From Nocardia nova NBRC 15556 (lineage in GTDB: Bacteria; Actinomycetota; Actinomycetes; Mycobacteriales; Mycobacteriaceae), in assembly GCF_001613005.1 (NCBI RefSeq), contig NZ_BDBN01000018.1:1-64000 (forward strand): a stretch of DNA of 64,000 nucleotides, written 5' to 3'. Under the pieces are notes generated by a model. The model was not told the DNA's origin and searched no databases. It saw only the letters and a list, made by a program, of their open reading frames with translations. Shown here piece after piece: positions 9,132-18,021 of this stretch. Position 1 is the stretch's first letter, and every line of letters starts with the position of its first letter. The position numbers and the translations under genes are program-made.

Positions 9132-9853
9132 TCACGCCGCGACGGCAGAACAGCGCCGTTACCCGCGTCACCTTACTGTTGTCTGCCGACACCGATGCCT
9201 GGCGACGGTCGCTGGATCGTCGCCAGTAGCATGCCGCGATCAACCAAATCATCGGCGTAGATCACCGGGCCGACCAAGTGGCCTATGCCACCATGCTTTT
9301 CGCAGATAAGACACTCATTCCCCACCGCGCGACTGTATCGACCAACGCACCGTCATGCCGCATACCGTGCTGACCGAACCGGCGGCCAGCGCGACCCCTC
9401 TGGATGCATGTGAGCTGTCTTTTTGGGGTAGACCCCAATCTGACGCACCCGTCGGCGATCAATTCTTCCGGCTGACCGACTGCGCTGGGTGAGCGTCTCG
9501 AGGTGTGTCGGAAAGGGGGCCCGAGCAGTGGTCCCGGGCGACCGAGGTAACCGCCCTACCGGTCTGGCCCTCGACCGGTTTCGGTGCTGAAGTCCTGTTG
9601 CTGTGAGGCTTTCGGCCCTGTGCAATGATCGGCGGCCGCGAGGACATTTACCAGTGGAGGCCGCCTGGCATCGATAGCGTCCGTTGGGTTGGGTTGGGTT
9701 GGTGCAGGAACCAGGCGGTGGGGGTAAGCAGGCGCATTCGTCGAGACTGCGAGGTGGCGCGTTGACGGAATTGGTGCGTTTCCGTTGGCCGATGGATGCA
9801 GCGTGCTCGTTGAGGTGCCTGCACAACATTGCCAGCGCCGGGAGGATGAGTCG
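9132..9853. other. Intergenic region, no supported gene
   Basis: About 720 bases lie between the CBS gene and a secreted protein gene. A long minus-strand frame crosses it, but its translation is low-complexity and Arg/Pro-rich with no recognisable domain, so I do not call it. The only distinct structure is a G-rich tandem repeat at 9686-9702. Confidence 0.6.
9686..9702 (+). repeat. G-tract repeat, possible G-quadruplex
   Basis: GGGTTGGGTTGGGTTGG contains four evenly spaced G runs (three of three, one of two) separated by TT. This pattern can fold as a DNA or RNA G-quadruplex. It lies about 150 bp upstream of the secreted-protein start. Confidence 0.5.
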
Positions 9854-10561
9854 ATGACCAGCGGTCCGTCTTTTGCCGCGCGATGCCCATATCCCGGGGC
9901 CGACCAGCATCGGAACCGGAGTCGAGGAGGCGATCACGCAGATCGTGACACACCGAGAACAGTTCGACCACGCGCACCGCGGCGGCGCATTCTCACTGTC
10001 GTCGCGAGCGCCCTGGCCTTGGTGGGCCTTGCCGCTCCGGCTGCCGCGCACACCCCGGTCCTGCTCGGCTCGGACGACACCGTCGACGCCCTCGACACGA
10101 GTCCACTCGCCCCTATCGGAACCGTCTCGTTCGCCTTCTACGGCCGAACCAGCGCGGTCGGCGACACACGCGCGGTCCGCATCCAACTCTCCAGAGGCGA
10201 GCCCTTCCATGCCCAGCTCCTCATTCCCGATCTGGCCCCCGAGAACGAGCTACCCGTCCCGCAATTGCCCCGACTGTCGATCCTCGGCCCCGACCGAGCC
10301 GTGACCACTCTCGATAACACCGCGCGCGCCCCCTTCTTCGAACCGTTCACCCAGACCTCGTACCTAACCCTCGCCGACACCGCCTCGGCCGCGCAGGCCG
10401 GCACCTACGCCCTCGTTGTCACCGGATCCGCGCCGGCCCGGTTCGTGATTGCCACCGGCGACACCGAACAATTCGGCGCACCACTGGTCAACGCGACCGC
10501 CGCCACCCTCTCCGACGTTCAAACCTGGTACCGCACACCTCCCACCTCCGGCACCGGCTGA
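9854..10561 (+). CDS. Secreted or membrane-anchored protein of unknown function
   Basis: A 235-residue protein. After a polar, Arg-rich N-terminal stretch of about 45 residues come RRRILTVVASALALVGLAAP and an AAAHTP junction, which reads as a Sec- or Tat-type export signal with an unusually long n-region. The mature part is about 165 residues, beta-rich and Pro-rich, with no cysteine and no motif I recognise. GGAGG at 9841-9845 supports the ATG at 9854; a later start nearer the hydrophobic core is possible. A strong hairpin follows the stop codon. Confidence 0.65.
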   Translation: MTSGPSFAARCPYPGADQHRNRSRGGDHADRDTPRTVRPRAPRRRILTVVASALALVGLAAPAAAHTPVLLGSDDTVDALDTSPLAPIGTVSFAFYGRTSAVGDTRAVRIQLSRGEPFHAQLLIPDLAPENELPVPQLPRLSILGPDRAVTTLDNTARAPFFEPFTQTSYLTLADTASAAQAGTYALVVTGSAPARFVIATGDTEQFGAPLVNATAATLSDVQTWYRTPPTSGTG

Positions 10562-10585
10562 TCTCCACCGTCCGTAACGCGTTCC

Positions 10586-10616
10586 CCGGGGTGCGACCGA
10601 TCCGGTCGCACCCCGG
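10586..10616. terminator. Hairpin terminator, perfect 14-bp stem
   Basis: CCGGGGTGCGACCG pairs perfectly with CGGTCGCACCCCGG around a three-base ATC loop, 25 bp after the stop of the secreted-protein gene. No T-run follows, as is common for actinobacterial terminators. The lipase gene converges on it from the other side, so it may act in both directions. Confidence 0.7.
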
Positions 10617-10845
10617 TCAGCAGAATGCGGTGTCGAAATCGGGTGTATCGGGTGGGTTCGAGACGTGCGCTGTCCCTCGGAACTCACTGCCCGGCATCTG
10701 CGTTGTGAAGCGTTCCGAACGGCCGCCGACCACGCCGCAATTCGGGTGCTGGACCCGGCTCCTGCATCAGTGCATGGAGGGGCTGCTGCACGGTCTCGGC
10801 GATCGCTGGCAGGGTGTCGCGGATAGTTCGGGCGTTTGGGTTTTG

Positions 10846-11772
10846 CTATCGGCAAGGGGGCCCTAGGAGAGGGAGGACGATCGTGCAGGTCGGTGGGGTG
10901 GCGTGGGCGGGGTCGAGTGCGTCGAGTACTTCGTGTATCGCTACTGGATCCGATGTCAGCTCGTTGTGTTCGGTGAAGTCGGTCGGGCAAAGATCTTGTA
11001 GTACAACGTTGTTCACGTTGGGGCCGTCGAGAAGGCCTGTGGTGTAGGGGGTGGCGATCTGGTCGTAGCGGGTGACGATCATGGTGAACGGGATCGCCGG
11101 TGTGGCACCGGGGTTCGGTTCGAGGTCTTGCAGGAACGGTGCCCCGGGTGACAGCTGACACGGCCCGCAGTGACGGGTGGCCGCCGCGCCGCTCCCGGTG
11201 GATTCCACCAGCGGCTGCACACCGGCGAGACCGCTGACCGTCGATCCGTGCAGGGGGGCGGCCAGTGCGACGTAACGGCCGATCTTCGACGCCCCGCCGA
11301 GTCGGCTCAGGTAGTAGTAGGCCACCGCCCCGCCTATCGAATGACTCACCAAGTCAACCTGTTTCGCCCCCGTGGCGGCCTCGACCCGATCTATGAAGTT
11401 GCCGATCTGTGTGGCGCTGTCCTGCACGGGAGCGGTGGCGCCGATCGGGCCCAGCCCCTCGGATCCGTAGGTGGTGGTGTACACGCAGTAGCCGGCGTCG
11501 GCCAACACTGGCGACAGTGTATTCCAGCTGATGGTGTCGTTCGACAATCCGTGGAGCAGCACAACGGGATTCGGATGTGCTGCGGTCCGCCGGCACGATC
11601 GATCGTTGGCCCCAGGAGGCGATTGCCCCGGTCCGGTCAACTCGGCCTGCACACCACCCAGATAGCTGTAGGAGGGGGCGGGATCGGGTACATGATCGTC
11701 GGCCACGGCTGGACCGGCTGTTGTCACGAGCACCGTAGCAGCCAGCGTGGCAACGGATATCACTCGTCGCAT
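10846..11772 (-). CDS. Secreted triacylglycerol lipase/esterase
   Basis: A 308-residue alpha/beta hydrolase with a Sec signal peptide (MRRVISVATLAATVLVTTAG, then PAVADD). PVVLLHGLSNDTISW gives the oxyanion region, VSHSIGG the nucleophile elbow (the family usually has GHS), RYDQIATP the probable acidic residue and AIHEVLDAL the histidine. This pattern fits the class 2 lipase family related to Bacillus LipA/EstA and actinobacterial esterases. Several cysteines suggest extracellular disulphides. The ATG at 11772 has a GGAG site; the upstream extension lacks one. It is divergent from the TetR gene, which probably controls it through the palindrome between them. Confidence 0.85.
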   Translation of the reverse strand: MRRVISVATLAATVLVTTAGPAVADDHVPDPAPSYSYLGGVQAELTGPGQSPPGANDRSCRRTAAHPNPVVLLHGLSNDTISWNTLSPVLADAGYCVYTTTYGSEGLGPIGATAPVQDSATQIGNFIDRVEAATGAKQVDLVSHSIGGAVAYYYLSRLGGASKIGRYVALAAPLHGSTVSGLAGVQPLVESTGSGAAATRHCGPCQLSPGAPFLQDLEPNPGATPAIPFTMIVTRYDQIATPYTTGLLDGPNVNNVVLQDLCPTDFTEHNELTSDPVAIHEVLDALDPAHATPPTCTIVLPLLGPPCR

Positions 11773-11832
11773 CGACGCACTCCTTCGTTTGTATAGCCGG
11801 TCAGCAGTCCTTCCGCCCCCGCCGCGGAAGGA

Positions 11833-11852
11833 ATGACCGACCGGCCGGTCAT
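11833..11852. promoter_or_regulatory. TetR-type operator palindrome
   Basis: ATGACCGACCGGCCGGTCAT is a 20-bp palindrome with one mismatched pair. It lies between the divergent lipase and TetR-family genes, about 60 bp from each start. Size, symmetry and position are typical of a TetR-family operator that overlaps both promoters. Confidence 0.7.
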
Positions 11853-11901
11853 AATGTAGCATCGGGATACGCTGGCGGCAGCCTGAGAGAGGAGAGCGGT
11901 C

Positions 11902-12444
11902 ATGGCCCGACCCTCGGAGCCCGGTCGTAGGGCGCTGTTGGACGCCGGTTCTGTGGTGGCCGAGCGTGCGGGACTGCGGGGGCTATCGGTCAACGCTGTG
12001 GTTGCGGCGGCGGGAATGTCCAAAGGCAGCTTCTATCACCATTTTTCGGACCGACGTAGTTACATGATCGCCCTGCACCGCCGCTACCACGATGTTCTGG
12101 CCGAAGCGATCCTCGCCGAAATCGGCGATCTCGCCCCGGGTTTTTCCCGTCTTGCCGCTGGCGTCACTTCGTATCTGGATGCATGTTTGCGGACGCGCGG
12201 TACGAAAGCCTTTCTTGCTCAGTCGCGTACCGACACCGACTTGCTCGATGAGGTCCATGCGCGCAATCGAGCAGTGGCTGCAGTCATCGAGCCGGATCTA
12301 CGGGCTATCGGGTGGGACGATCCTGCGGCCGTGGCGCACCTGGTCGTCGCGATGGTCGCCGAAATCGCTTTGGCCGAACTGTATGCCGATGAGCCGCAGC
12401 CGACTCTGCGTTCAGCGGTGATCGGCCTTATCAACAGGGAATAG
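11902..12444 (+). CDS. TetR-family transcriptional regulator
   Basis: A 180-residue regulator. The N-terminal helix-turn-helix spans residues 8-55 (ALLDAGSVVAERAGLRGLSV ... GMSKGSFYHHFSDR); the remaining helices form the ligand and dimer domain. Divergent orientation and the intervening palindrome indicate that it represses itself and the lipase gene. The ligand cannot be read from the sequence. A GAGAGGAGAG site precedes the ATG. Confidence 0.88.
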   Translation: MARPSEPGRRALLDAGSVVAERAGLRGLSVNAVVAAAGMSKGSFYHHFSDRRSYMIALHRRYHDVLAEAILAEIGDLAPGFSRLAAGVTSYLDACLRTRGTKAFLAQSRTDTDLLDEVHARNRAVAAVIEPDLRAIGWDDPAAVAHLVVAMVAEIALAELYADEPQPTLRSAVIGLINRE

Positions 12445-12933
12445 GCGCAGCTCGCGCAACACGAACCGGCAACACCGCCGACTTCGTGCTGACCTCGGTC
12501 TCGAACGGTATGGCTCCGGGGGAGCCGTCGCCGCCCCTTCGGGCACGTCTGCACCGGCCAGTCTGTCACTGCGTCCGCTGCGGGTTTTCGCGTAGGCGAC
12601 GAGTTTGGGTTCGGGGTTCCTCGGGTCGTGTGGTCATGCGGTGCGGGTCGAGCGCTACGCCGGCGAGTTCGAGATCGTGCGCAGGGCGAAGGAGTCGCAC
12701 ATCGCTTGACCGGCCTTTCGGAGGCTGCCTCATTCCCAGTGATTCCGCGACGTCCTGTCGACGTCCTGTAGGTCCGAGTGAATCGGCGACCCGACTGAAT
12801 CCGATTGTTCCGGCCGTATCGAGAATCCCGTTGAACTGCGGATTTGCGATTCGTCAGAACCGAGAAGAACGGGCCGAACGAGGAACTGCTCCAGCCTATT
12901 TGCGTATCGATCGCATGGAGTCGATGCTACTGA

Positions 12934-12990
12934 TGACCGGTTGGTTTTGTCCGGCGAAGCGGCGCGACCTGCGGATTCGTGGTTGTTGGT
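12934..12990 (+). repeat. Dispersed repeat, copy A
   Basis: The core TTTTGTCCGGCGAAGCGGCG and the following CGACCTGCGGATTCGTG recur almost exactly at 23711-23752 and in a diverged form at about 28118-28178. All copies are in intergenic DNA and in the same orientation. They may be remnants of a small mobile element; no transposase remains. Confidence 0.6.
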
Positions 12991-13029
12991 GCGAATCGAG
13001 GGGTAGGGGCCGTGACGTCCGGGGGCATT

Positions 13030-13270
13030 CATCGATCGGTTCCGCATCACTCGTCCGCCGGCTGTCTGTGAGCAACGCGTGCAGCCCATGCGGGGAGTCT
13101 CGCTCGATCAGCAAACTCGCCAGCTTCACGTCACGGTGCAGCACTCCGTGCGCGTGTGTGTAGTCCAGCGCTTCTGCGGCATCGGCGATCAGCTCGATGA
13201 CGAGCCCCAACCTCCAGGCCGCGCGGAGAAGCGACGAGTTCGGATGATCAAGGCGCGCCGCCGAATACAC
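13030..13270 (-). pseudogene. Serine/threonine kinase fragment
   Basis: The minus strand reads AAEALDYTHAHGVLHRDVK then LASLLIERD and ALLTD. This is recognisably the catalytic-loop region of a Hanks-type kinase (HRDVKPANLLI in intact members). The glycine loop, the ATP lysine, a proper DFG and the rest of the C-lobe are missing, so it is a relic. The dispersed repeat copy A lies just beyond its 3' end. Confidence 0.65.
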
Positions 13271-13401
13271 CTGTTACCGTGCAGAGGCGGTGGCCATGGG
13301 CAACTCCATGGTCGCGAGTCGCGGAGGGCTGTGAACACCATAGGGCTCCATCCGGCACAAGGTGGGTGGAACCGTGGGCGGACTTCGACAAGACTGGCCC
13401 T

Positions 13402-14244
13402 ATGCACTACGTCGGCCGAGTTCCTGCGCCGCCGTTGGATCAGTTCGTCGATGATATCTACTGTCTGACGGGGGTACCGCGGCACCGACGGATGAATGTG
13501 CCGTCGATGCCATCGGCGCATTTGTTTCTCAACCTGGCTGGACCGATTCGGCTGTGGGATCCGGATTCCTCGGCGGTGCCCGCCCTGTTCGTCAATGGAT
13601 GGTTCATGGGCGTGTGGACCAGGCGGTTCGTGGTCGAGTATCCCGACCGGGTGCGGGTTGTGGGGGTGCATTTCAAGCCCTGGGGACTTTCGCCGTTCAT
13701 CGGTATGCCCGCGACTGAGCTGCGGGACCGATGGGCGCCGGTCGACGCTGTCTGGCAACGGTCGGTGGAGCGAATCCGAAATCAGGTCGGTGACGGCGCA
13801 TCTGTTGACGAGATGCTGGGGGTAGTGGAGCGGGAGTTGCGTTCGCGGTTGCCCGAGGACTGGCCTCGAGGCCTCGACCTGGTCCGGCACGCGGGCACGA
13901 GGTTGGTGGCTTCGCGCGGCACCGTGTCGGTCGGTGCGTTGATCGACGCGATGGGCGTGAGCGGCAATCACCTTGCCGCACAGTTCAAGTCACATGTCGG
14001 GATCACCCCGAAGCCTATGGCGCGGATCTACCGATTCGCGCGGCTCATAGTGTCCGTCGACGCCGAGCACCCAGTCGACTGGGCGGAGGTGGCGCCCTCG
14101 GCGGGCTACTTCGACCAGGCGCATTTCAGTCGGGAGTTCAAGGCCTTCACCGGCCGTACCCCGACCGAATACTTGGCCCTGCGTCGCCGGTTCCCTGTCG
14201 ATCGGGGCTTTCCGCCCGATCTCGGACCGATGCCCGCCGATTGA
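13402..14244 (+). CDS. AraC-family transcriptional regulator
   Basis: A 280-residue protein. The C-terminal double helix-turn-helix is clear (about 175-270: VSVGALIDAMGVSGNHLAAQ, then AGYFDQAHFSREFKAFTGRT). The N-terminal 160 residues (PPLDQFVDDIYCLTG ... SPFIGMPATELRDRW) match the sensor domain common in AraC proteins without a sugar-binding cupin signature. Its target may be the RibD-like reductase gene 72 bp downstream on the same strand. The start is the first ATG consistent with the family N-terminus; the frame extends upstream. Confidence 0.85.
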   Translation: MHYVGRVPAPPLDQFVDDIYCLTGVPRHRRMNVPSMPSAHLFLNLAGPIRLWDPDSSAVPALFVNGWFMGVWTRRFVVEYPDRVRVVGVHFKPWGLSPFIGMPATELRDRWAPVDAVWQRSVERIRNQVGDGASVDEMLGVVERELRSRLPEDWPRGLDLVRHAGTRLVASRGTVSVGALIDAMGVSGNHLAAQFKSHVGITPKPMARIYRFARLIVSVDAEHPVDWAEVAPSAGYFDQAHFSREFKAFTGRTPTEYLALRRRFPVDRGFPPDLGPMPAD

Positions 14245-14316
14245 TTTTTTACAAGCCGCACCGCGCTGGGCTCGACAAGATCGGATAAGACAACGTACGA
14301 GCCTCGAGGAGCATCA

Positions 14317-14928
14317 GTGGGTACCGTAATCATGCACAATGTCGTGTCGGTTGACGGTTACATCGCCGACAAGAACGACGACGTCGGCCCGCTGCACGAC
14401 TGGTACTTCAACGGTGACACGCCCATCACGGCCGGCATGGACGAAGTATTCGACCATTCCGGAACCGGCAGCCGCTTCAAGGTCTCCGCCGCCTCAGCCG
14501 AATATGTTCGCGCCATGTGGGAATCGATCGGCGCCATCGTCATGGGCCGTACCCTCTTCGACCTGGTGAACGGCTGGGAGGGCCGTCCGCCCGCGGGCGA
14601 GCACGTGGTTGTCGTCTCACACCGCCCCAAACCCGACAACTGGCACCCCGAAGCCTCCTACCATTTCGTCGACGACGTGACCGCTGCGGTAGCCACGGCC
14701 CGCGAGCTGTCCGCCGACCGAAACGTCGCTGTGAATGCCGGCGAGGTAGGCGGCCAGATCCTTGCGGCCGGCTTGGTCGACGAAGTAGCGATGGACGTGG
14801 TGCCGGTCGTATTCGGTTCTGGCAAGCCCTATTTCGGTGGCATCGACGGTCGACACCGCCTGGAGGATCCGCATGTGATCATCCGTGGCGAGGGCGTACT
14901 TCACCTGAGGTTCCGAGTCCGCAACTAG
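14317..14928 (+). CDS. Dihydrofolate reductase-family (RibD C-terminal-like) protein
   Basis: A 203-residue enzyme of the RibD_C/DHFR-like fold. Motifs are VIMHNVVSVDGYIAD at the N-terminus, AIVMGRTLFDLVNGW near 70-85 and NAGEVGGQILAAGLVDEV near 140-155, where NADPH and substrate normally bind. Members are NADPH-dependent reductases of unknown substrate; this copy lacks a riboflavin context. The start is a GTG with a GAGGAG site about eight bases upstream. It probably forms a unit with the upstream AraC gene. Confidence 0.85.
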   Translation: MGTVIMHNVVSVDGYIADKNDDVGPLHDWYFNGDTPITAGMDEVFDHSGTGSRFKVSAASAEYVRAMWESIGAIVMGRTLFDLVNGWEGRPPAGEHVVVVSHRPKPDNWHPEASYHFVDDVTAAVATARELSADRNVAVNAGEVGGQILAAGLVDEVAMDVVPVVFGSGKPYFGGIDGRHRLEDPHVIIRGEGVLHLRFRVRN

Positions 14929-15410
14929 CCGTGTGCACCGGGCAACTCACGCACGCGATGGGATCCGCCTCCTCGGTGCGGTGCGTGCCTGGTAAGTCAG
15001 CCGGTCGCCCGCCGCCGGCTGCAAGCGCATGACCGTCGCCCATCGTGGAATTGGTTGTGGCTGTTGCTCTTCCTTGCCCGCTCTGGCGCTATTGGGGGTT
15101 GGCCGCGGACTCTTTCGGTGCCGGTCAGCCGCTGACGTGGGCGGTGTTGTCGAGCCATTGCAGCCTCTGCCCGGTGCCGTGCAGGGTGTGGGCGGACTCA
15201 GGCCGCTGCGTGGTCGAAAGGTAGTCGATTGCAGACGAATTGACGTGTGTCGTGAGGTTCGGCTCTGGCGCCGATCTCGTTCACGGTGTTGTGTGGTCGC
15301 CCGCGGAATTCAGCACGGTCGCGATCAGTCGGCACCGAGCGGGGTATCGCCGAGAAAGCGGAACCGCAGGTCCGGCGCGGCCATCGCCACGGCGGCGTCG
15401 TGATCGCCCG

Positions 15411-15641
15411 AGCCTGGTGGATGTGGTCTCCAGCGGCCCGCCCTGGAGAACGAAGGTCGCGGTCCAGCTGGAGGTGAGCGGAACCCTGGCCGACGGCAGC
15501 GGTTACCGCAACACCGCGATGCAGTGGCTCACCCTGCGCTGGGGCAAGCTGGTGGACGATCTGGTCCTGGAGGACACCCTGACCCTGCAACGCGCCCTCG
15601 GCCGGCAGCAGGCAGACGGGGCGATCGCCCGATCGCTGTGA
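15411..15641 (+). pseudogene. NTF2/SnoaL-like protein remnant
   Basis: The reading SLVDVVSSGPPWRTKVAVQL, then GYRNTAMQWLTLRWGKLVDD and LEDTLTLQRAL is the C-terminal half of a nuclear transport factor 2-like protein. The expected N-terminal half is not in frame; the upstream translation is Arg-rich nonsense, so the gene is truncated or frameshifted. Confidence 0.6.
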
Positions 15642-15647
15642 GGCGGT

Positions 15648-15836
15648 CGGCAACACCCGATCGACGACCTCCACGCCACCACACACGAAGCCGCTCAGCA
15701 GCCGCACCGGATCATCGTCGACGACGACATCGTCGGGAGTACCCTCGGGCCGGCGCGAACGCAGCACGAAGACCTGCAAATCCGGCCGGAGCCACCGATC
15801 AGCAGTCGGCGCAGGCTCGAAGGTCGTGCGGCCCAT
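15648..15836 (-). pseudogene. RibD_C/DHFR-like fragment
   Basis: About 63 residues beginning MGRTTFEPAPTADRWLRPDL, then VFVLRSRRPEGTP and VVVDDDPVRLLSGF. This is the central block of a dihydrofolate-reductase-family protein like those at 14317 and 25200. Both the N-terminal strand and the NADPH-binding C-terminus are missing. It is probably a relic of a third family member. Confidence 0.55.
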
Positions 15837-16007
15837 CCGAGAGCCTCACAGGTATGCAGGAATTCGGCGATTCCGTGACTGCCCGGGGCGAACTGTGTTG
15901 GACGGCAGCCGCTTACGCGAATTCTTGCTGACGCCGCGGCGTAACGGGGGGCTGGTACGGATCGATACCCGTGCGAACGGTTGCGGTATCGGACTCGAGG
16001 GGGACTC

Positions 16008-16688
16008 ATGCGTACCAAGTCACTGATTGTTGCCGGCTTCGCGGCGAGCGTCGCCATCACCGTCAGCGGTTGCGGCCCGGCCTCCACTCCCGGGTCGCTG
16101 TCCACAACCACTCCGGCGGCCCAGACTTCGCAGCCGCCAGCACGAACCGGACAACCAGCCCAATCGGGACACGCGACCGAGCCTGGCGGCAGCGTCCCCG
16201 AGACGGCCGAGGCTACGGTCGTGCCGGCGCCCGGGGCCGCTGCCGCCGACCCGGCTACTCCCGCCGACACCGCATTCCCGAAGTGTGTGACCGCCCAACT
16301 CCGTCTGGATAAGGGTGTCGGCGGCCCGGTGGGAGGGGACTGGTTCCTACGGTTCATCAACTCCAGCTCGCGAACCTGTGTCCTGCAAGGTTTCCCGGGC
16401 GTCTCGCAAACCAACGGCCCCAGCGATGACCCGGTGGGCGAGCCCGCCGTGCGGGACGAGGCTCCGCAGGCGCCCAAGCCCGCTCCGGTCACGCTCACAC
16501 CGGGCGGGGCAGCTCAATTCGAGTTCATCACCTATCCCAAGCAGATCAACGATTGCGCAGCCCTGCGCACCACCACCCTGCGCGTCTACCCGCCCGACAA
16601 CACCGAATCGCTGTGGCTGCCCTGGGACAACCTGATCTGCCCGAGCCCGCAGCGCATGCTCGTCGTCCGCGCGATCACGCCGCTGTAG
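16008..16688 (+). CDS. DUF4232 lipoprotein
   Basis: A 226-residue lipoprotein. The lipobox is VSGC (cysteine near 18) after a short hydrophobic signal. A Pro/Thr/Ala-rich linker follows to about residue 90, then a DUF4232 domain starting at CVTAQL with WFLRFINSSSRTCVLQGFPG and ending VVRAITPL. Four cysteines in the domain could form two disulphides. DUF4232 proteins are common surface lipoproteins of actinobacteria with unknown function. It stands alone; no ribosome site better than GAGGGGGA is visible. Confidence 0.88.
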   Translation: MRTKSLIVAGFAASVAITVSGCGPASTPGSLSTTTPAAQTSQPPARTGQPAQSGHATEPGGSVPETAEATVVPAPGAAAADPATPADTAFPKCVTAQLRLDKGVGGPVGGDWFLRFINSSSRTCVLQGFPGVSQTNGPSDDPVGEPAVRDEAPQAPKPAPVTLTPGGAAQFEFITYPKQINDCAALRTTTLRVYPPDNTESLWLPWDNLICPSPQRMLVVRAITPL

Positions 16689-16731
16689 GCGCTGCTGCTG
16701 ATAGGTCCTTCCTCCCACGATGGGATCCCGG

Positions 16732-16756
16732 CCTTCCCGTTGCCTGTGCGGGAAGG
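16732..16756. terminator. Hairpin between convergent genes
   Basis: CCTTCCCG and CGGGAAGG form an eight-base-pair stem around a nine-base loop, 44 bp after the lipoprotein stop and before the end of the convergent glycosidase gene. No T-run follows. Confidence 0.4.
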
Positions 16757-16890
16757 TCGCAGGCGGTGCCCACAGCGATCGCCGGTGCGGCAACCGGAAG
16801 GTGATTTCGGGAGGGCAAGCCGTTGCACCCGTGCGCTTTTCGCGAGATCGGTCTGGTCTAGCCCGCGGACCGGCCGCGGCCCGATCGTCC

Positions 16891-17913
16891 TCACCGCGTG
16901 ACGGGCTTCGGGCCCGGTTGCGGGCCGGTGTTCAGCTGTTCGGGTAACACGGTGAAGTGGCGGACGAAACCGGACAGGACGGGCAGGTCCTTCGGTGTGG
17001 TCCACTCGCCGAGCAGGTCGCCGGTGACGGTGTCGCTGTAGAGATAGTGACCGTGCGTGGGTTCGTCGAGGTCGTAGGCATCCAGGTAGATCCGCCATCG
17101 GCCGTCGGGGAGCGGGATCACGCACTGTCCCTCGCGCGGTTGTCCCGGGCCCGGTCCGCCCCAGCGGGCCCAGTTCCCGGTTCGGGCGAACGTGTACGGG
17201 CCGACCAGGCGGTCGGCCACCGCGACCTCGACGTTCTTGGTCGATTCGTTCTTGACGAACGCGTAGTAGCGTCCCTGCGACAACTTGACCGTGGTGTCGA
17301 TGTAGCCGAGGTCGCCCGGTGCGGGAATGACGCCTGCCAGCGGTATGGGCGTGGTCCAATGCAGCCGGCTCAGCGATGAGGTGGTCGCGGTCATGACGCA
17401 GGGCCGGAAGACCGTGCCGTCGTTGATGTTCACCAGGACGCTGACCGTGCCGTCACGGTCGACGAACCATTCCGGCGCCCAGGTATGGGTGACACCATCG
17501 AACGGAATTGTGTACTCGTACAGGAACTCCCAGCTGATCCGGTCGCGGCTGCGCGCGAACCCGATGGTGTTGCCGTCCCATGCGGTCGTGTACGTCACGT
17601 AGTACTCGCCGTCGATGTGACGAAAGACGCTGGGGTCGCGGCACAAGCCCTTCTTGGTGGTGGCCGCCGCTGCCGGGGTGTCGGCGGGGTCGGCGTCCGG
17701 CGGACGGTAGGCGTCGGCCTGGACGAGCCGGAAATTCGTTGCGTCGGTGGATTCGTAGACCCACATGTCGGTCTGGCTGGCGTTGGTGAACGCCGTCATC
17801 GTGTATCGGATCGGCGGGGCGGCGGCCACGGCGCGTCGGGATGCCACAGCGCTCAACGGTACGCTCGCTGCCAGGGCGAGCATCGCTCTGCGGGACAGCC
17901 CGATCGACGTCAT
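16891..17913 (-). CDS. Secreted beta-propeller glycosidase (GH43-like)
   Basis: A 340-residue exported protein. The N-terminus (SRRAMLALAASVPLSAVA, then AVAAAPP) has a twin-arginine followed by a hydrophobic core, so Tat export is likely. The body has five-bladed-propeller features: CRDPSVFRHIDGEYYVTYTT near 105-125, FARSRDRISWE, THTWAPEWFVDRDG near 165, and GYIDTTVKLSQGRYYAFVK near 220. This suggests a GH43/GH32-clan arabinosidase or fructosidase; the substrate is not readable. The ATG at 17913 was chosen because it gives a normal Tat signal; the ribosome site is weak and an ATG 15 codons upstream exists. Confidence 0.75.
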   Translation of the reverse strand: MTSIGLSRRAMLALAASVPLSAVASRRAVAAAPPIRYTMTAFTNASQTDMWVYESTDATNFRLVQADAYRPPDADPADTPAAAATTKKGLCRDPSVFRHIDGEYYVTYTTAWDGNTIGFARSRDRISWEFLYEYTIPFDGVTHTWAPEWFVDRDGTVSVLVNINDGTVFRPCVMTATTSSLSRLHWTTPIPLAGVIPAPGDLGYIDTTVKLSQGRYYAFVKNESTKNVEVAVADRLVGPYTFARTGNWARWGGPGPGQPREGQCVIPLPDGRWRIYLDAYDLDEPTHGHYLYSDTVTGDLLGEWTTPKDLPVLSGFVRHFTVLPEQLNTGPQPGPKPVTR

Positions 17914-18021
17914 ATACGGATTATTCAGCCCGTGAACGCTGAATGATTGCTGACACACCGCGCGTGGTGAGTAGGTCGATATGCGAAAGAACGGCCGAGT
18001 GGGCCGTCTACCTCTGGTGCG

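Larger units (their letters stand above)
12445..13401. other. Intergenic region with decayed fragments
   Basis: Nearly 1 kb without an intact gene. It contains one copy of a dispersed repeat (about 12934-12990) and, on the minus strand, a protein-kinase fragment. A plus-strand frame ending at 12709 (…RYAGEFEIVRRAKESHIA, stop) looks coding-like, but I do not recognise it. Confidence 0.6.
14929..16007. other. Intergenic region with two gene remnants
   Basis: About 1 kb with no intact gene. The central part holds a SnoaL/NTF2-like tail on the plus strand that meets a RibD_C-like fragment on the minus strand end to end. The first 300 bases and the last 170 bases show nothing I can support. Confidence 0.6.

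Noticed and set aside
9353..10210. Possible minus-strand gene in the 9.1-9.85 kb gap
   Set aside because: It overlaps the secreted-protein gene antisense, and its sequence is Arg/Pro/Ser-rich without a family match.
12486..13163. Plus-strand frame of 225 codons
   Set aside because: Cys/Arg/Ser-rich translation crossing the repeat and the antisense kinase fragment; no domain or ribosome site.
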